Part shown: positions 34,334 through 43,490 of the stretch, piece after piece
Position numbering within the stretch: the first letter of the stretch is position 1
Layout: each line of letters begins with the position of its first letter
Origin: JBGASG01 sp046328035
GTDB taxonomy: Bacteria > Cyanobacteriota > Vampirovibrionia > Obscuribacterales > Obscuribacteraceae
Assembly (NCBI GenBank): GCA_046328035.1
Contig: JAXLXI010000039.1
Coordinates: 62,001 to 126,000 of the forward strand
Direction of reading: 5' to 3'
Length of the DNA stretch: 64,000 bases
Translations under genes and position numbers: made by a program
Notes under the pieces: model-generated
The model's database searches: none
Told to the model about the DNA's origin: nothing
What the model saw: the letters and a program-made list of their open reading frames with translations, nothing else

Positions 34334-37072
34334 TCAAGCCGGCAAAGTACCGGCCACCACGGTGACAGCGCCGTCCAGGCTGTAATGAGTCCGGATGGCG
34401 GCATCAACCTCGGCTTTCGTGAGCGCATTGACACGCGCAGCATAGGTGTCGATCTGGAAACCGGCATTATGCGGCTCACCCAGCCCGGCCAGCTCGTAGC
34501 GCATGAGCCGGTTGGCGATTGGCAGCGGGTCATCCAGCGACAGCGAAAGGGCGTTGATGGCGCTTGCCTTTTCGCTGGCCAATTCTTCTTCGCCAATGCC
34601 GCTTGCGATGAAGTCGGCGACCACCTGGTCGATGACTGGCAGCGCTGCGGACAGCTTGCCGGCATTGGTGGTCATGCGGATCAACCACGGCGAGCCGCAG
34701 GAGCCGAAGTCTTGCAGACCCGAGTAAATGCCGTAGGTGAGCCCGCGCTTCTCGCGCACTTCCATCCCCAGCCGCGAGGTAAGCGGGTTGCCGCCCAAAG
34801 CTCGGTTGGCGATGAATGCCGCCAGATAGTCGTTATGCGGCGGGTTGAGCACCGTGGGCACGCCAATCAAAATGGACAGATTGTCCTTGCCGGGCAGGCG
34901 CACATCAATACGCTGGCGCTGAGTCGAAGCTGAGGGCGCAGCCGGACAGGGCAGGACAGCCCGCGGGCTGCCTTTCCAGAGACCGAAATGCTTTTCGATC
35001 AGGGCCAGCATCTGGCGCGGTTCGAAGTTGCCCACCACGGTCAGCACCGCGCCCTCGGCACTGAATATGGTGTCGTGCCAGGCCCGCAAATCCGCGGCGG
35101 TCAACCCCGATAGCTCGGACAGTTCTTCGGCGGCGGACTGCCTCCAGTGGGGGGTGTCCGCCCCATAGAGACGCCGCGTCAGCGCGGTGAGGGCGCGTTC
35201 GTAGGGTTCGCTGTCCTGCTCTTGCAACTCAGCTTCCAGGTGGCAGCGCAAGAGAGCCAGTTCGTCCGTTTCAAAACGCGGATGTTGTACGACGTCGGAC
35301 AAAACGGCGAAGAAGCGCGGCAAATCTTGCGGCGGCACGTTGGTTCCGAGGTTGATCGCAAAGGGCGAGACGCCGAAGCTGAAGTCCGTCAGAAGCTCGG
35401 ACGTGATCGAGGCGATGCGCCGCTTGCTGAAGCGCTCTGAGCCGCGGTCGAGCATGCGCGCCACCACCTGCCCGATGAAGCGGCGGCTGTCGCCCGGTTG
35501 AAAGTAGCCGGCCCGGACGGCGAGTGTGACGGCGATGGCGCCCGCGGCGGCCGTGGGCAAAAACTGCACGGTAAGCCCGTTGGGCAAAACCTGTTTCTGC
35601 ACTTTCTGACCGTAATCGGTGGCCAGCTCGACCGCCCCCGCCGGTGCAGACAGAGCGACAGCTGCAGAGGCAGGCGCCGTGGACGGCACCGCCGCCGGTG
35701 TCGAGGCAGCCGGCACCGGCTCAGGCACCGCGGCCGGTGTCGACGCGGCCGGCGCCGGCTCAGGCACCGCTTCGATCGGCTGGAAGATAGCCACCGTGCG
35801 GTTGTCGGCATGCAGATATCGCCTGGCCGCGTTCCGTATATCCTCGCCGGTGACGGCCTCGAAGCGGTCGTCCCAGCGTTCGCCGAAGAGCCAGCTGGAG
35901 TTGGCTTCGCTTTCACTGAGGCTGAGCGCCCACTTATGGCGGTTGGCCTTCAGGTGCACCGTGCCGTTGCGGTTCATGACTTTCACATGCCGCAATTCGC
36001 GGGCGCTGACGCCGTGCTGCCCGATGCGCTCGACTTCCGCCAGCAGCATCCGTTCTACTTTCTTGACCGGCGTGCCGGGAGTCAGCTTGGCGTAAAGGCG
36101 CAGCAATCCTGGATGGCGCAGGTGCTGTGCCCAGCAAAATGCTTGCGAAGCCAAACCGTGTTCCACCAGGCGGCGGTGCAAGCGGCTCGCTTCGTGACCG
36201 CCCAGGATCATGGACAGGGCGGTGAGCGCGAACGTGTCGGCGTGATCGGTCGGCGGAATGTGGAAGGCGATCGACACGCGAGCCAAATCACCGGGTCGAT
36301 TGACGATGGTGCGCCGCTCGCCCTGCTGGCGCGGCTCGACGGTGTAGACAGGCGGTATCGGCTGCGCAGACGGAGGAATAGAGCCGTAATGTTTGAGGGT
36401 CAGGCGCAGAGCTTCCTCGATTTCCACTCCGCCGACAAAGATCAGCGTCGTGTTATTGGGGTGGTAGTAGACGTCGTAAAGGCGACGTTGCAGCTGCTCC
36501 GCAGTCACTTTCAAGACTTCGGAGCGGGCGCCGATGATCGGCATCCTGTAAGGATGCTCCATGAAGGCGGCCGCCATCAGGTGCTTGTCCAGCACCACAT
36601 CCGGTTCGTTTTCGCCCTGGTCGAACTCGTCGACGACGACCGGCATTTCGGTTGCCAGATCGGCGTCCTTGAGAATGGCGTTGCGCAGCCGATCGGCCTC
36701 CTGTTCCAGATAAGCATCCAGCGCCTGCGAGGGGATCTTGGCGTGATAGTTGGTGCGGTCCAGGGAAGTGGTGGCGTTGTAGATGCCTCCCAGGCGCTTC
36801 ATCAGGTCGTCATAACTGTTGCCGCTCTGATGGTTGTGGTCGGGCGTGCCTTTGAAGTTCATATGCTCGAGCAGATGGCTGTAGCCGGAGTTGCCGGCAC
36901 CTTCGTTAATCGAGCCGACATTTATGTGTTGCACGACCGAGACGGCCTTGGCGGTCGGGTCGGGCGCGATGACGATTTTGAGCGCATTGGCGTCCAGCCT
37001 GAATTCGCTGATGCCGCCCTCTTCAGCAATGAAGCTGATGCCGGACGGCGGGATGAAGTTTCGAGTCTGCAT
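34334..37072 (-). CDS. M16 zinc peptidase, two-domain (fused M16)
   Basis: 912 residues. The first half carries the inverted zinc motif HLLEH with a Glu about 76 residues later, in a region typical of M16 (NATTSLDRTNYHAK, YYHPNNTTLIFVGG). A Pro/Ala linker near residue 450-490 with two copies of a PEPxPAASTPAAV unit joins a second, catalytically inactive M16 half. Such enzymes degrade oligopeptides inside a clam-shell chamber. There is no signal peptide, so it is probably cytoplasmic. ATG 37072 has GGAG 6 nt upstream; ATG 37099 lacks a site. Confidence 0.92.
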   Translation of the reverse strand: MQTRNFIPPSGISFIAEEGGISEFRLDANALKIVIAPDPTAKAVSVVQHINVGSINEGAGNSGYSHLLEHMNFKGTPDHNHQSGNSYDDLMKRLGGIYNATTSLDRTNYHAKIPSQALDAYLEQEADRLRNAILKDADLATEMPVVVDEFDQGENEPDVVLDKHLMAAAFMEHPYRMPIIGARSEVLKVTAEQLQRRLYDVYYHPNNTTLIFVGGVEIEEALRLTLKHYGSIPPSAQPIPPVYTVEPRQQGERRTIVNRPGDLARVSIAFHIPPTDHADTFALTALSMILGGHEASRLHRRLVEHGLASQAFCWAQHLRHPGLLRLYAKLTPGTPVKKVERMLLAEVERIGQHGVSARELRHVKVMNRNGTVHLKANRHKWALSLSESEANSSWLFGERWDDRFEAVTGEDIRNAARRYLHADNRTVAIFQPIEAVPEPAPAASTPAAVPEPVPAASTPAAVPSTAPASAAVALSAPAGAVELATDYGQKVQKQVLPNGLTVQFLPTAAAGAIAVTLAVRAGYFQPGDSRRFIGQVVARMLDRGSERFSKRRIASITSELLTDFSFGVSPFAINLGTNVPPQDLPRFFAVLSDVVQHPRFETDELALLRCHLEAELQEQDSEPYERALTALTRRLYGADTPHWRQSAAEELSELSGLTAADLRAWHDTIFSAEGAVLTVVGNFEPRQMLALIEKHFGLWKGSPRAVLPCPAAPSASTQRQRIDVRLPGKDNLSILIGVPTVLNPPHNDYLAAFIANRALGGNPLTSRLGMEVREKRGLTYGIYSGLQDFGSCGSPWLIRMTTNAGKLSAALPVIDQVVADFIASGIGEEELASEKASAINALSLSLDDPLPIANRLMRYELAGLGEPHNAGFQIDTYAARVNALTKAEVDAAIRTHYSLDGAVTVVAGTLPA

Positions 37073-37121
37073 GTCAATCTCCGTTGCAAGTGGTATCACA
37101 TCTGGTGTAAGCGGCGCCCGC

Positions 37122-37796
37122 TTACGGCTTGGCGCAAAGGTGCCACAGCCTGCGCCCGCGACCTTTGCGATAGAGCAAAAAATCGCCGTTGGCGAGACCG
37201 CAGTCTTCGTAGTGCCGCAGCACGGACTGGTCGCTCCAACCTTCCAGCCGGCGACGGAAGCAGAGAGCCGGCAAGAGATGAGTGACGATCAGCACATTGC
37301 CGGTGACCGCCGGCAATTCGCTGGTGATGAAGTTGTCGACGCGGCAGAAGACATCAAAGTAGTTTTCGCCACCGTCAGGAGGGCGGTATTTCAAATCGCC
37401 TTCCTGACAGTAGCGCTTCCACTCCAGAGGATGCAGTTGTTGCACCCCCGGGCGCGTCAGATTCCAGAAGCGTCCGTAGTTGCGTTTGTACAGTCGCGCA
37501 TCAGGACGGCGCTCTGGTTGGTAGCCCAACTCGTCAATGACGGCCTCGACGGTCTCGATGACGCGCATGAACTTCGTTTCGTAGATGCGTTTGAGCGGTC
37601 GGTCGAGAGGAAACAGGAGGGACAGTCGGCGTCCTGCCGCGTGTCCCTGGGCGACTCCGCAGGTGGTGCAGCGCACCGCCGGGTCGGAACCGCTGATGCT
37701 GTATCGCAAGCCGTCGCCGCCGGCTGACAGTGAGGCATTGGCCTCCGACTCGCCGTGGCGCAGCACGACCAGATATTGAGGGCGATCGGGTTTCAC
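37122..37796 (-). CDS. histidine phosphatase (phosphoglycerate mutase-like)
   Basis: 224 residues. RHG motif VLRHGESEAN at residues 11-20 and the second His in IVTHLL near 170 mark the branch-1 histidine phosphatase fold. An insert around residues 35-60 includes a CTTCG pair. The substrate is unknown; both mutase and broad phosphatase activities occur in the family. The GTG start has AAAGGA 6 nt upstream and lies 15 nt after the RidA-like stop. Confidence 0.85.
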   Translation of the reverse strand: MKPDRPQYLVVLRHGESEANASLSAGGDGLRYSISGSDPAVRCTTCGVAQGHAAGRRLSLLFPLDRPLKRIYETKFMRVIETVEAVIDELGYQPERRPDARLYKRNYGRFWNLTRPGVQQLHPLEWKRYCQEGDLKYRPPDGGENYFDVFCRVDNFITSELPAVTGNVLIVTHLLPALCFRRRLEGWSDQSVLRHYEDCGLANGDFLLYRKGRGRRLWHLCAKP

Positions 37797-37811
37797 CGCG
37801 AATCCTTTTGC

Positions 37812-38309
37812 TCAAGCGCGACCGTCCTCCTCATCTTTAAGCTCGAAGCGTCCCCAGATCTCCACGGCGATGTTCTCCGGGAGCGAGTTGTGCCCGACTG
37901 CGCTGCGCGCACCGACACCGCACTGCGGACCCCACAGCTGCTCGAAAAGGCGCGCGCAGCCGTCGATGACGCGGGGGTGTGCGGTGAAGTCGTCGACGGC
38001 ATTGACCATGCCGTGCAAGTAAAGGACGCGCTTGATGCGGTGCAGCCCGACCTCGTGCTCGAGCGTCGACAGAATGCCCATGCCGACCAGCCGCGCGATT
38101 TCAGCGCCGCGTTCGACGTCGATGGTGGCGCCGACTTTGCCGGTCACCGGCTTGCCATTCAGCCAGGGACCATGACCGGAGACGATCACTTCGTTGCCGG
38201 TGATCACCGCCGGTCGGTAAAGACCGATCGGTTCTTTGGGCGGCGGCAGCTCGCCGAACTCCGCACGCACACGGTCGATCAGTCTGAATGATCCGACTTT
38301 ATTCAACAT
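37812..38309 (-). CDS. RidA/YjgF-like protein
   Basis: 165 residues, somewhat longer than RidA (about 130). The C-terminal segment GARSAVGHNSLPENIAVEI matches the RidA signature with the conserved Arg, and VLYLHGMVN fits the family core. RidA hydrolyses reactive enamine/imine intermediates from amino-acid catabolism, which suits the peptidase-rich block. ATG 38309 has GGAG 6 nt upstream. Confidence 0.85.
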   Translation of the reverse strand: MLNKVGSFRLIDRVRAEFGELPPPKEPIGLYRPAVITGNEVIVSGHGPWLNGKPVTGKVGATIDVERGAEIARLVGMGILSTLEHEVGLHRIKRVLYLHGMVNAVDDFTAHPRVIDGCARLFEQLWGPQCGVGARSAVGHNSLPENIAVEIWGRFELKDEEDGRA

Positions 38310-38350
38310 GTCATTCTCCATTCACATATAACGCAGCCAATTTGGGAAGC

Positions 38351-38370
38351 GCCGGCTCATGCGAGCCGGC
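38351..38370. repeat. intergenic hairpin between the aldolase-like and RidA-like genes
   Basis: GCCGGCTC-ATGC-GAGCCGGC, 8 perfect base pairs and a 4-nt loop, no T-tract. Confidence 0.55.
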
Positions 38371-38390
38371 TGCGAGGTTGTTCGGACTCG

Positions 38391-39857
38391 TCAGGCAACT
38401 TGCTGTCGTCCGGCGATGATCGAAACGAACGAGCGACTGCGGATTTCTGACAGTGAAAGACCGGTGGCTGATCGCACCGCATCTTCCGTGACCGCCCCGC
38501 AGTCGACCGCGCGTAGCATGAAGTTGAGCCAGCCCTGGCCGGTAGCCGCATCGTCGAAGGAGTTGCCGACCAGGCTTGCCTGAGCCGCCTTGCTGACGAA
38601 TTCGCTCAGTCGCCGCGCCGCATGATCGAAGCCCGCGAGGAAGAAGTAGTAGTTGGCTGCATAGCGGGTGACTATCTGTCCGGGATGCAGATCCCAGCCC
38701 TGATAGAGACCCAGCGTCAGCGACTGGAGGACATCGGCGAAGCAGACGGACCAGGCTTCGTGGACGTCCTTTTGATTTTGCGCCAGCTGTGTGGTCGTAA
38801 ATGTGGTGCCGTCTGGCTTGTGGCGCCCGATCGGCATCTTGGTGGTGGCGCCGTCGCTCAGCCAGATGCTGGTGCCGGCAAAGGCATGCAGCATCATCTG
38901 GCGAGCGAAATCGCAAGCTGGATGTTGCATGCTCTGGTGAGTGCCGACCACGCCCAGCGCCGCGGTGTGGTCGTAGGTGCCGAAGTGCATGCCCCGCAAA
39001 AGACCCGAGGCGCCGGCCAGCGAAAAGAGCGCCACTTTGCCGTCGCTGCTCAGTATCGCCCGCGGTGTCTCGACCATGATCTCGATCGGGATTGACCGGC
39101 GCGGCAAGCCGGTTTGCGATTCCAGCCGCTCGAGCACGTCCAGGAGCACGTGCACCTGTCCGGGATCGGTGACCTTGGGCAAAGTGACCACGAAGTTGTC
39201 GGGCAGGCGACCTCCTGTGGCCTGCGCCAGGGTAGTGATGAAGATATCCAGAGTGCGCAGGCTGCGGTCTGCGGACTCGATGGTGAGCGGTTTGATGCGG
39301 ATGCCGATGAACGGAGGCAGTTGTCCGGACTGCAGACCTTTGGCCATTTCCAGCGCCGCCTTCTGGGCGAAGTGGTCCTCGACGTCCGCGGCGCGATAGC
39401 CGAAGCCGTCTTCGAAGTCGACGCGCATGTCGACAACACTGTTGCCGGACGACAGGCGCTGGCAAACGCGCTCGTAAAGCGTGTAAGCCAGGCGCAGGTC
39501 GGGGGCGGCGTGCTGCGGGTCGAAGCCCGCCAGCATCCGGCGCCGGTCATCGATCTGATCGGGCAGGCGCTCGTGACCCGGCAGCTTGAGCGCGCGGCAG
39601 AACGTCGCCCAATCGCCGGCGTAGGTCGACAGGCAGGACAAAGCTAACTGGCTCAACTTGGCGGCGCTGCCGCTTTTGAAGATGTCTGCGCCACCGTATA
39701 CGGTGTGGAGCGGCTGCCCCTGCCGCTGTCCGCCGAAGCGGCGCGCCAACTCGTCAGGCTCCATGATCAGCCGCACGCTGCTGCGCATGCGCTCGAGAAA
39801 CGCCGGCGCGAGCGACGTGGCAATGTTGGTGGGTGATGATTCGGGGAGTGTTCTCAC
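38391..39857 (-). CDS. HpcH/HpaI aldolase-like protein (DUF6986 type)
   Basis: 488 residues. TIM-barrel aldolase pattern of the citrate lyase/HpcH class: MRVDFEDGFG, FIGIRIKPL, VTLPKVTDP, EIMVETPRAI and GMHFGTYDHTAALG. It resembles the uncharacterised DUF6986 group; the reaction is not established. A C-C bond lyase acting on a 2-oxo acid is the likely chemistry. The GTG start has AGGAG 7 nt upstream. The 89-nt gap after the next gene shows nothing more. Confidence 0.75.
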   Translation of the reverse strand: MRTLPESSPTNIATSLAPAFLERMRSSVRLIMEPDELARRFGGQRQGQPLHTVYGGADIFKSGSAAKLSQLALSCLSTYAGDWATFCRALKLPGHERLPDQIDDRRRMLAGFDPQHAAPDLRLAYTLYERVCQRLSSGNSVVDMRVDFEDGFGYRAADVEDHFAQKAALEMAKGLQSGQLPPFIGIRIKPLTIESADRSLRTLDIFITTLAQATGGRLPDNFVVTLPKVTDPGQVHVLLDVLERLESQTGLPRRSIPIEIMVETPRAILSSDGKVALFSLAGASGLLRGMHFGTYDHTAALGVVGTHQSMQHPACDFARQMMLHAFAGTSIWLSDGATTKMPIGRHKPDGTTFTTTQLAQNQKDVHEAWSVCFADVLQSLTLGLYQGWDLHPGQIVTRYAANYYFFLAGFDHAARRLSEFVSKAAQASLVGNSFDDAATGQGWLNFMLRAVDCGAVTEDAVRSATGLSLSEIRSRSFVSIIAGRQQVA

Positions 39858-39946
39858 AGCAGTTCTCCTGATAGTTTCGGATGCGATTGCATGACGTCAC
39901 GCTGTCGCGATGGCAGTCTGCCCGCCAGCTTTCTCGATGCGGTCTG

Positions 39947-40390
39947 TCAGAGCTTCAACAGGCGGCGAAGCGCATGGGCTATGCGCAGTCGCAGTTCGGC
40001 TTTCCTCGCTGACAGGGACTCTTGCAACTGGCGCCCGTGCCGGCGCCAGAATTCCAGGCTCACCAGGGGCGGGGCGAATCGCCAGAGGTAGAGCAGGAAG
40101 AACAGCCACTCGACGACATGCACGCATGCCACCGCCAGCAGTGCCGCGCCGGCGGCACCGAGCATGCCGCCGGCTACGAGCAATTTCATGATCGGAGTCG
40201 CCAGCGCGAACGCAATGCCGGCCGCCAGGGCTGTGGCTGCCGAGCAGAAAAGGCGGGCCAGACGTGTGTCGGTGAAGACCGGCAGAAACTCCAGTTTTGT
40301 GCTCAGATAAGCGAGTAGTTCCAGGTAGAACATGGTGCGCAGAGCGGCATAGACAGCCGCCCCCCAGGCGCCCAACAGCATGGCGTTCAT
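39947..40390 (-). CDS. small membrane protein of unknown function
   Basis: 147 residues with about four hydrophobic segments (near 5-30, 48-70, 72-90, 88-105) and a basic, Arg/Leu-rich C-terminal helix. No family recognised. GAGGA lies 8 nt upstream of the ATG. It lies 42 nt downstream of the HtrA-type protease gene and is probably co-expressed, so a role at the membrane with that protease is possible but untested. Confidence 0.75.
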   Translation of the reverse strand: MNAMLLGAWGAAVYAALRTMFYLELLAYLSTKLEFLPVFTDTRLARLFCSAATALAAGIAFALATPIMKLLVAGGMLGAAGAALLAVACVHVVEWLFFLLYLWRFAPPLVSLEFWRRHGRQLQESLSARKAELRLRIAHALRRLLKL

Positions 40391-40432
40391 GGCATGATTC
40401 CTCGACTGTTTCGAAATGGTGGTCGTGTTCGA

Positions 40433-41515
40433 TCAGTGGTTCGGTTTCTCAGCTGAGATGGCGCCGAGCGTGACGGTGAATTGCAGCGGCTTGCCTGCGC
40501 GCAAGACGCTGAACACGAGCTGGTCGCCGCCTTTGTGGGCGACGATGATGCGAGCCACGTCGCTGTGCGCCACGATCTCCTGCTCTCCCAGCTTGACGAT
40601 CAGATCGCCTTTCTTCAAGCCGGCTTTTTGAGCCGGGGTGTCGGGCAGCACTTCGTTGATCACCACCGTCTCGTCGGCCGGCAGGTCTTGCGGGCGCGCC
40701 TTGCGAACCCCGGTTTTGATGCCGGCAAAGGTGTGTTCGGCGAATCCTTTGGCGAAGAGCTGCTCGATGACGTCTTTGACCAGGTCGACAGGCACGGCGT
40801 AGCCGAGCGCTTCCCCTCTGCCCTTGAGTGTGACGATGCCCAGCACGCGGCCGCAGCTGTCCAGGAGCGGACCCCCGGAGTTGCCGAAATTAACGGCGGC
40901 GCTCACTTGAATTACCTGGACATTCGACAGGTAACGCTCCGGGCCGCCCAGCCCGCTTATGATGCCGACCGTGAGGGAGTGGCGGTAGCTATAGGGGTTG
41001 CCGATGATAATCGCTGGATCGCCGACGCGCAGATCAGCGCTGTCGCCGAGGGTCGCAACCGGCAGTCCGGAGGCGCTGATCTTGATGATCGCCACGTCGG
41101 TGAAGCTGTCGTGCGCAACCGTCTCGGCCTTGAAACGACGCCCGTCCGCCAGGGTCACGCGCAAGGCCGTCGAGTTGTCGACGACATGCCAGTTGGTGAG
41201 GATGTAGCTCGTGTCGTTCTCCTGTCGAATCACAAAACCGGTGCCGGCGCTCTCACTCGGTTGCGGTGCCGGACGCGTTTTGCGAACTCCTTTGGGAGAA
41301 ACCGGCACCGAGGCGGCCTCGATGTAGACCACGATCGGATCGATAGCGGCGAACAAGTCGGACAGTCCGTGCTGAACCATTGCTTGGCTCAGGTCGGGAT
41401 TGAGGAAGCTGCCGTTGCACAATGCATCGCGCGGTTGTCCGGCGGCGCTGCAAGCGGCAAAAACCGTCAGGGATGCCGCGGTGAGCAGCGTCTGGAAAGC
41501 TTTGCGTGCGAACAT
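40433..41515 (-). CDS. HtrA/DegP-type serine protease with PDZ, exported
   Basis: 360 residues. N-terminal export signal (hydrophobic 7-21) ending in a possible lipobox FAAC with Cys22. Trypsin-like triad visible: His110 in NWHVVD, Asp140 in FTDVAI, Ser213 in FGNSGGPL. One PDZ domain follows at about 260-345 (INEVLPDTPAQKAGLKKGD). It would act in periplasmic or surface protein quality control. GGAG is 9 nt upstream of the ATG. A terminator-like hairpin separates it from the upstream pepF gene. Confidence 0.92.
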   Translation of the reverse strand: MFARKAFQTLLTAASLTVFAACSAAGQPRDALCNGSFLNPDLSQAMVQHGLSDLFAAIDPIVVYIEAASVPVSPKGVRKTRPAPQPSESAGTGFVIRQENDTSYILTNWHVVDNSTALRVTLADGRRFKAETVAHDSFTDVAIIKISASGLPVATLGDSADLRVGDPAIIIGNPYSYRHSLTVGIISGLGGPERYLSNVQVIQVSAAVNFGNSGGPLLDSCGRVLGIVTLKGRGEALGYAVPVDLVKDVIEQLFAKGFAEHTFAGIKTGVRKARPQDLPADETVVINEVLPDTPAQKAGLKKGDLIVKLGEQEIVAHSDVARIIVAHKGGDQLVFSVLRAGKPLQFTVTLGAISAEKPNH

Positions 41516-41559
41516 GATGCACTACTCCATGGTTGGTTGAGATTGACGATATTCGCGAA

Positions 41560-41588
41560 AGAAACCCGCAGCGCAGCCGCGGGTTTCT
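41560..41588 (-). terminator. terminator-like hairpin after pepF
   Basis: AGAAACCCGC (41560-41569) pairs with GCGGGTTTCT (41579-41588), loop 9 nt. On the minus strand the stem runs into TTTCTTTC. This is the most terminator-like structure inside the block. Confidence 0.6.
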
Positions 41589-41619
41589 CGATAGTCTTTG
41601 GCGCTGGAACTTGCGGATC

Positions 41620-43470
41620 TCAGCGCGGCAGGAGGTCCTTTTGCAGAAGCATCTCCAGCTCGCCGAGGTGACGACCGAGGTCGTTCATGGCGAACTGCTG
41701 CACGCGGCGAGACGTGGGGTCGGCGCCGTTGCGATCGAGAAGTGCGATGCTGTCGGCGGCGTTGCCCGACGCCAGGAAGTCCAGATGCCTGGAGACGGCC
41801 GTGTTGCCGCTCACGCCAGATCGCCAATCCTGCAAGATGTTGTCGGCGATGGTGGTGCGAGAGATCATGCCCCAGGCATACTGATGGACGTAGAATGCGT
41901 TGTAGAAGTGCGGAATGCGCAGACATTCCAGCGCGATCAGTCCGCCCTCGTCGATCTCCACCGCGTCGCCATAATAGTCGCGCAAGAGGCGAGTGTAGAT
42001 GTCTTTCAGAACGCTCGCCGACAGCGCTTCGCCATTCTCGACCAGCGTGTGAGTGATCAGTTCGAACTCGGCAAAGAGCACCTGCCGGAAGAACACGGCG
42101 CGGATCATATCGAGATAGGTGGCGAGCACCAGCTGGCGCTCAGAAGAATTGCCGGCGATCGCCAGGAGATGGTGGGCGAGCAAGGCTTCGTGCACCGTCG
42201 AGGCCGTCTCTGCCGTCAGAAGAGTGTACTGATGCGTCGAAAACGGCTGGTGCGCCCGCGAGGAAAGCGAGTGGCCGCTGTGCCCCAGTTCGTGCGCGAG
42301 CGTGAATGTAGAACGCAAGGTGCCCATCCAGCTCAACAAAATCAGGGGCGGCGTCCCGAAGCTGCCGCCGCTGAATGCGCCCGGCATCTTGTTCTGGTTG
42401 ACCGCCCAGTCGATCCAGCGCTCATCGAAGGCGCGTTGCAGACTCGCGACATAATCTGAGCCCATGGGGGCAAGTGAGTCGAGAACCAGGCGACGAGCCG
42501 ATTCGAAGCTTATGTCGACGAAGCGGCCGGTCGGGCTGACCAGCGGCACCGACAGATCGTAGAACTGCAGCTTGTCGACGCCCATCACTTGCTGGCGCAG
42601 TCGCAGCAGGCGATGCAGGAGTCCGAGGTGGCTGCGCGCCATCGCGATCAGTTCTTTGTATTGAGCGACCGAAAGATTGATGGGCGCAAGCTTTGCGGCC
42701 AGCGCACTCTCATAGCCGCGCACGCGGGCCACGGCTACGTCACCCTTGATGCTTTCGATCAACATGGTGGCGATGGCGTTCTCGAAGCGAGCGACTTGCC
42801 CGTAGATCGACTGGAAAGCCTGGCGGCGCACGGTGCGGTTGGGGTGCTCGCAAAGCTTGTCGTAGGACGCCAGGCTCACCGGCAGCTGGTTGCCCTCGCC
42901 GTCATCGACGGCGGGGAAAGTCAGACCGGCCAGAAAGGTCTCGAAAATCGAGCCGGGCGAACCGGTGCTGGGCTGCAAAGTTGCAATCGCTTGCTCGACC
43001 TCGGCGCTGCCCATGTGCTCGGACTGCCTGAAGGTCAGCTCAAAGAGGCGCTCGTATTTCCGCAGTGCCGGGCTGGACGCCATGGAGGCATGGAGCCTGT
43101 CCTCGCCCAGGGCGATCAATTCCGGTGTAAACCAGGAGGTTTCTTGATTGTAGAGGTTGAGCAGCGACTGGCTCAGGCTGTAGAGCCGTCCGGCGGTGGG
43201 GTTGCTGCAATCGACGCAGTAAAGATGCGCTGCGTAGGCATTCAGCTTACCCAGGGCAATCTCGGCCTCGAACTGCAGCTCGAGGGCCCACGTGAGATTG
43301 TCCGCCGTATCGAGACTGCCTTTGTAGGCGCATATCTGCGGGATCAGCTTTTTGACCCGCTCGTGGTCGGACAGCCAGTCGGCTTCGGTGGCGTAGATGA
43401 GCGTCAAGTCCCATCTCTGATTTTCGGGTATCTCGGCGCGCTCTGGTAAGGTGGCTAGATCTCGGGACAT
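41620..43470 (-). CDS. pepF: M3 family oligoendopeptidase F
   Basis: 616 residues, the usual size. Zinc motif HELGH, with the third ligand Glu 24 residues after the second His in TAETAST, and the conserved upstream GGSFGTPPLILLSW. PepF-type enzymes cut peptides of roughly 7-17 residues in the cytoplasm. ATG 43470 has AAAGGA 6 nt upstream. The stop of the sugar-kinase gene is 20 nt upstream, so they are co-transcribed. Confidence 0.94.
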   Translation of the reverse strand: MSRDLATLPERAEIPENQRWDLTLIYATEADWLSDHERVKKLIPQICAYKGSLDTADNLTWALELQFEAEIALGKLNAYAAHLYCVDCSNPTAGRLYSLSQSLLNLYNQETSWFTPELIALGEDRLHASMASSPALRKYERLFELTFRQSEHMGSAEVEQAIATLQPSTGSPGSIFETFLAGLTFPAVDDGEGNQLPVSLASYDKLCEHPNRTVRRQAFQSIYGQVARFENAIATMLIESIKGDVAVARVRGYESALAAKLAPINLSVAQYKELIAMARSHLGLLHRLLRLRQQVMGVDKLQFYDLSVPLVSPTGRFVDISFESARRLVLDSLAPMGSDYVASLQRAFDERWIDWAVNQNKMPGAFSGGSFGTPPLILLSWMGTLRSTFTLAHELGHSGHSLSSRAHQPFSTHQYTLLTAETASTVHEALLAHHLLAIAGNSSERQLVLATYLDMIRAVFFRQVLFAEFELITHTLVENGEALSASVLKDIYTRLLRDYYGDAVEIDEGGLIALECLRIPHFYNAFYVHQYAWGMISRTTIADNILQDWRSGVSGNTAVSRHLDFLASGNAADSIALLDRNGADPTSRRVQQFAMNDLGRHLGELEMLLQKDLLPR

Positions 43471-43490
43471 GACTTGTCCTTTCGTGTTGC

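Noticed and set aside
35498..37285. 595-codon plus-strand frame opposite the M16 peptidase
   Set aside because: GC-rich coding DNA leaves the opposite strand open; the minus-strand frame has HLLEH and full-family similarity.
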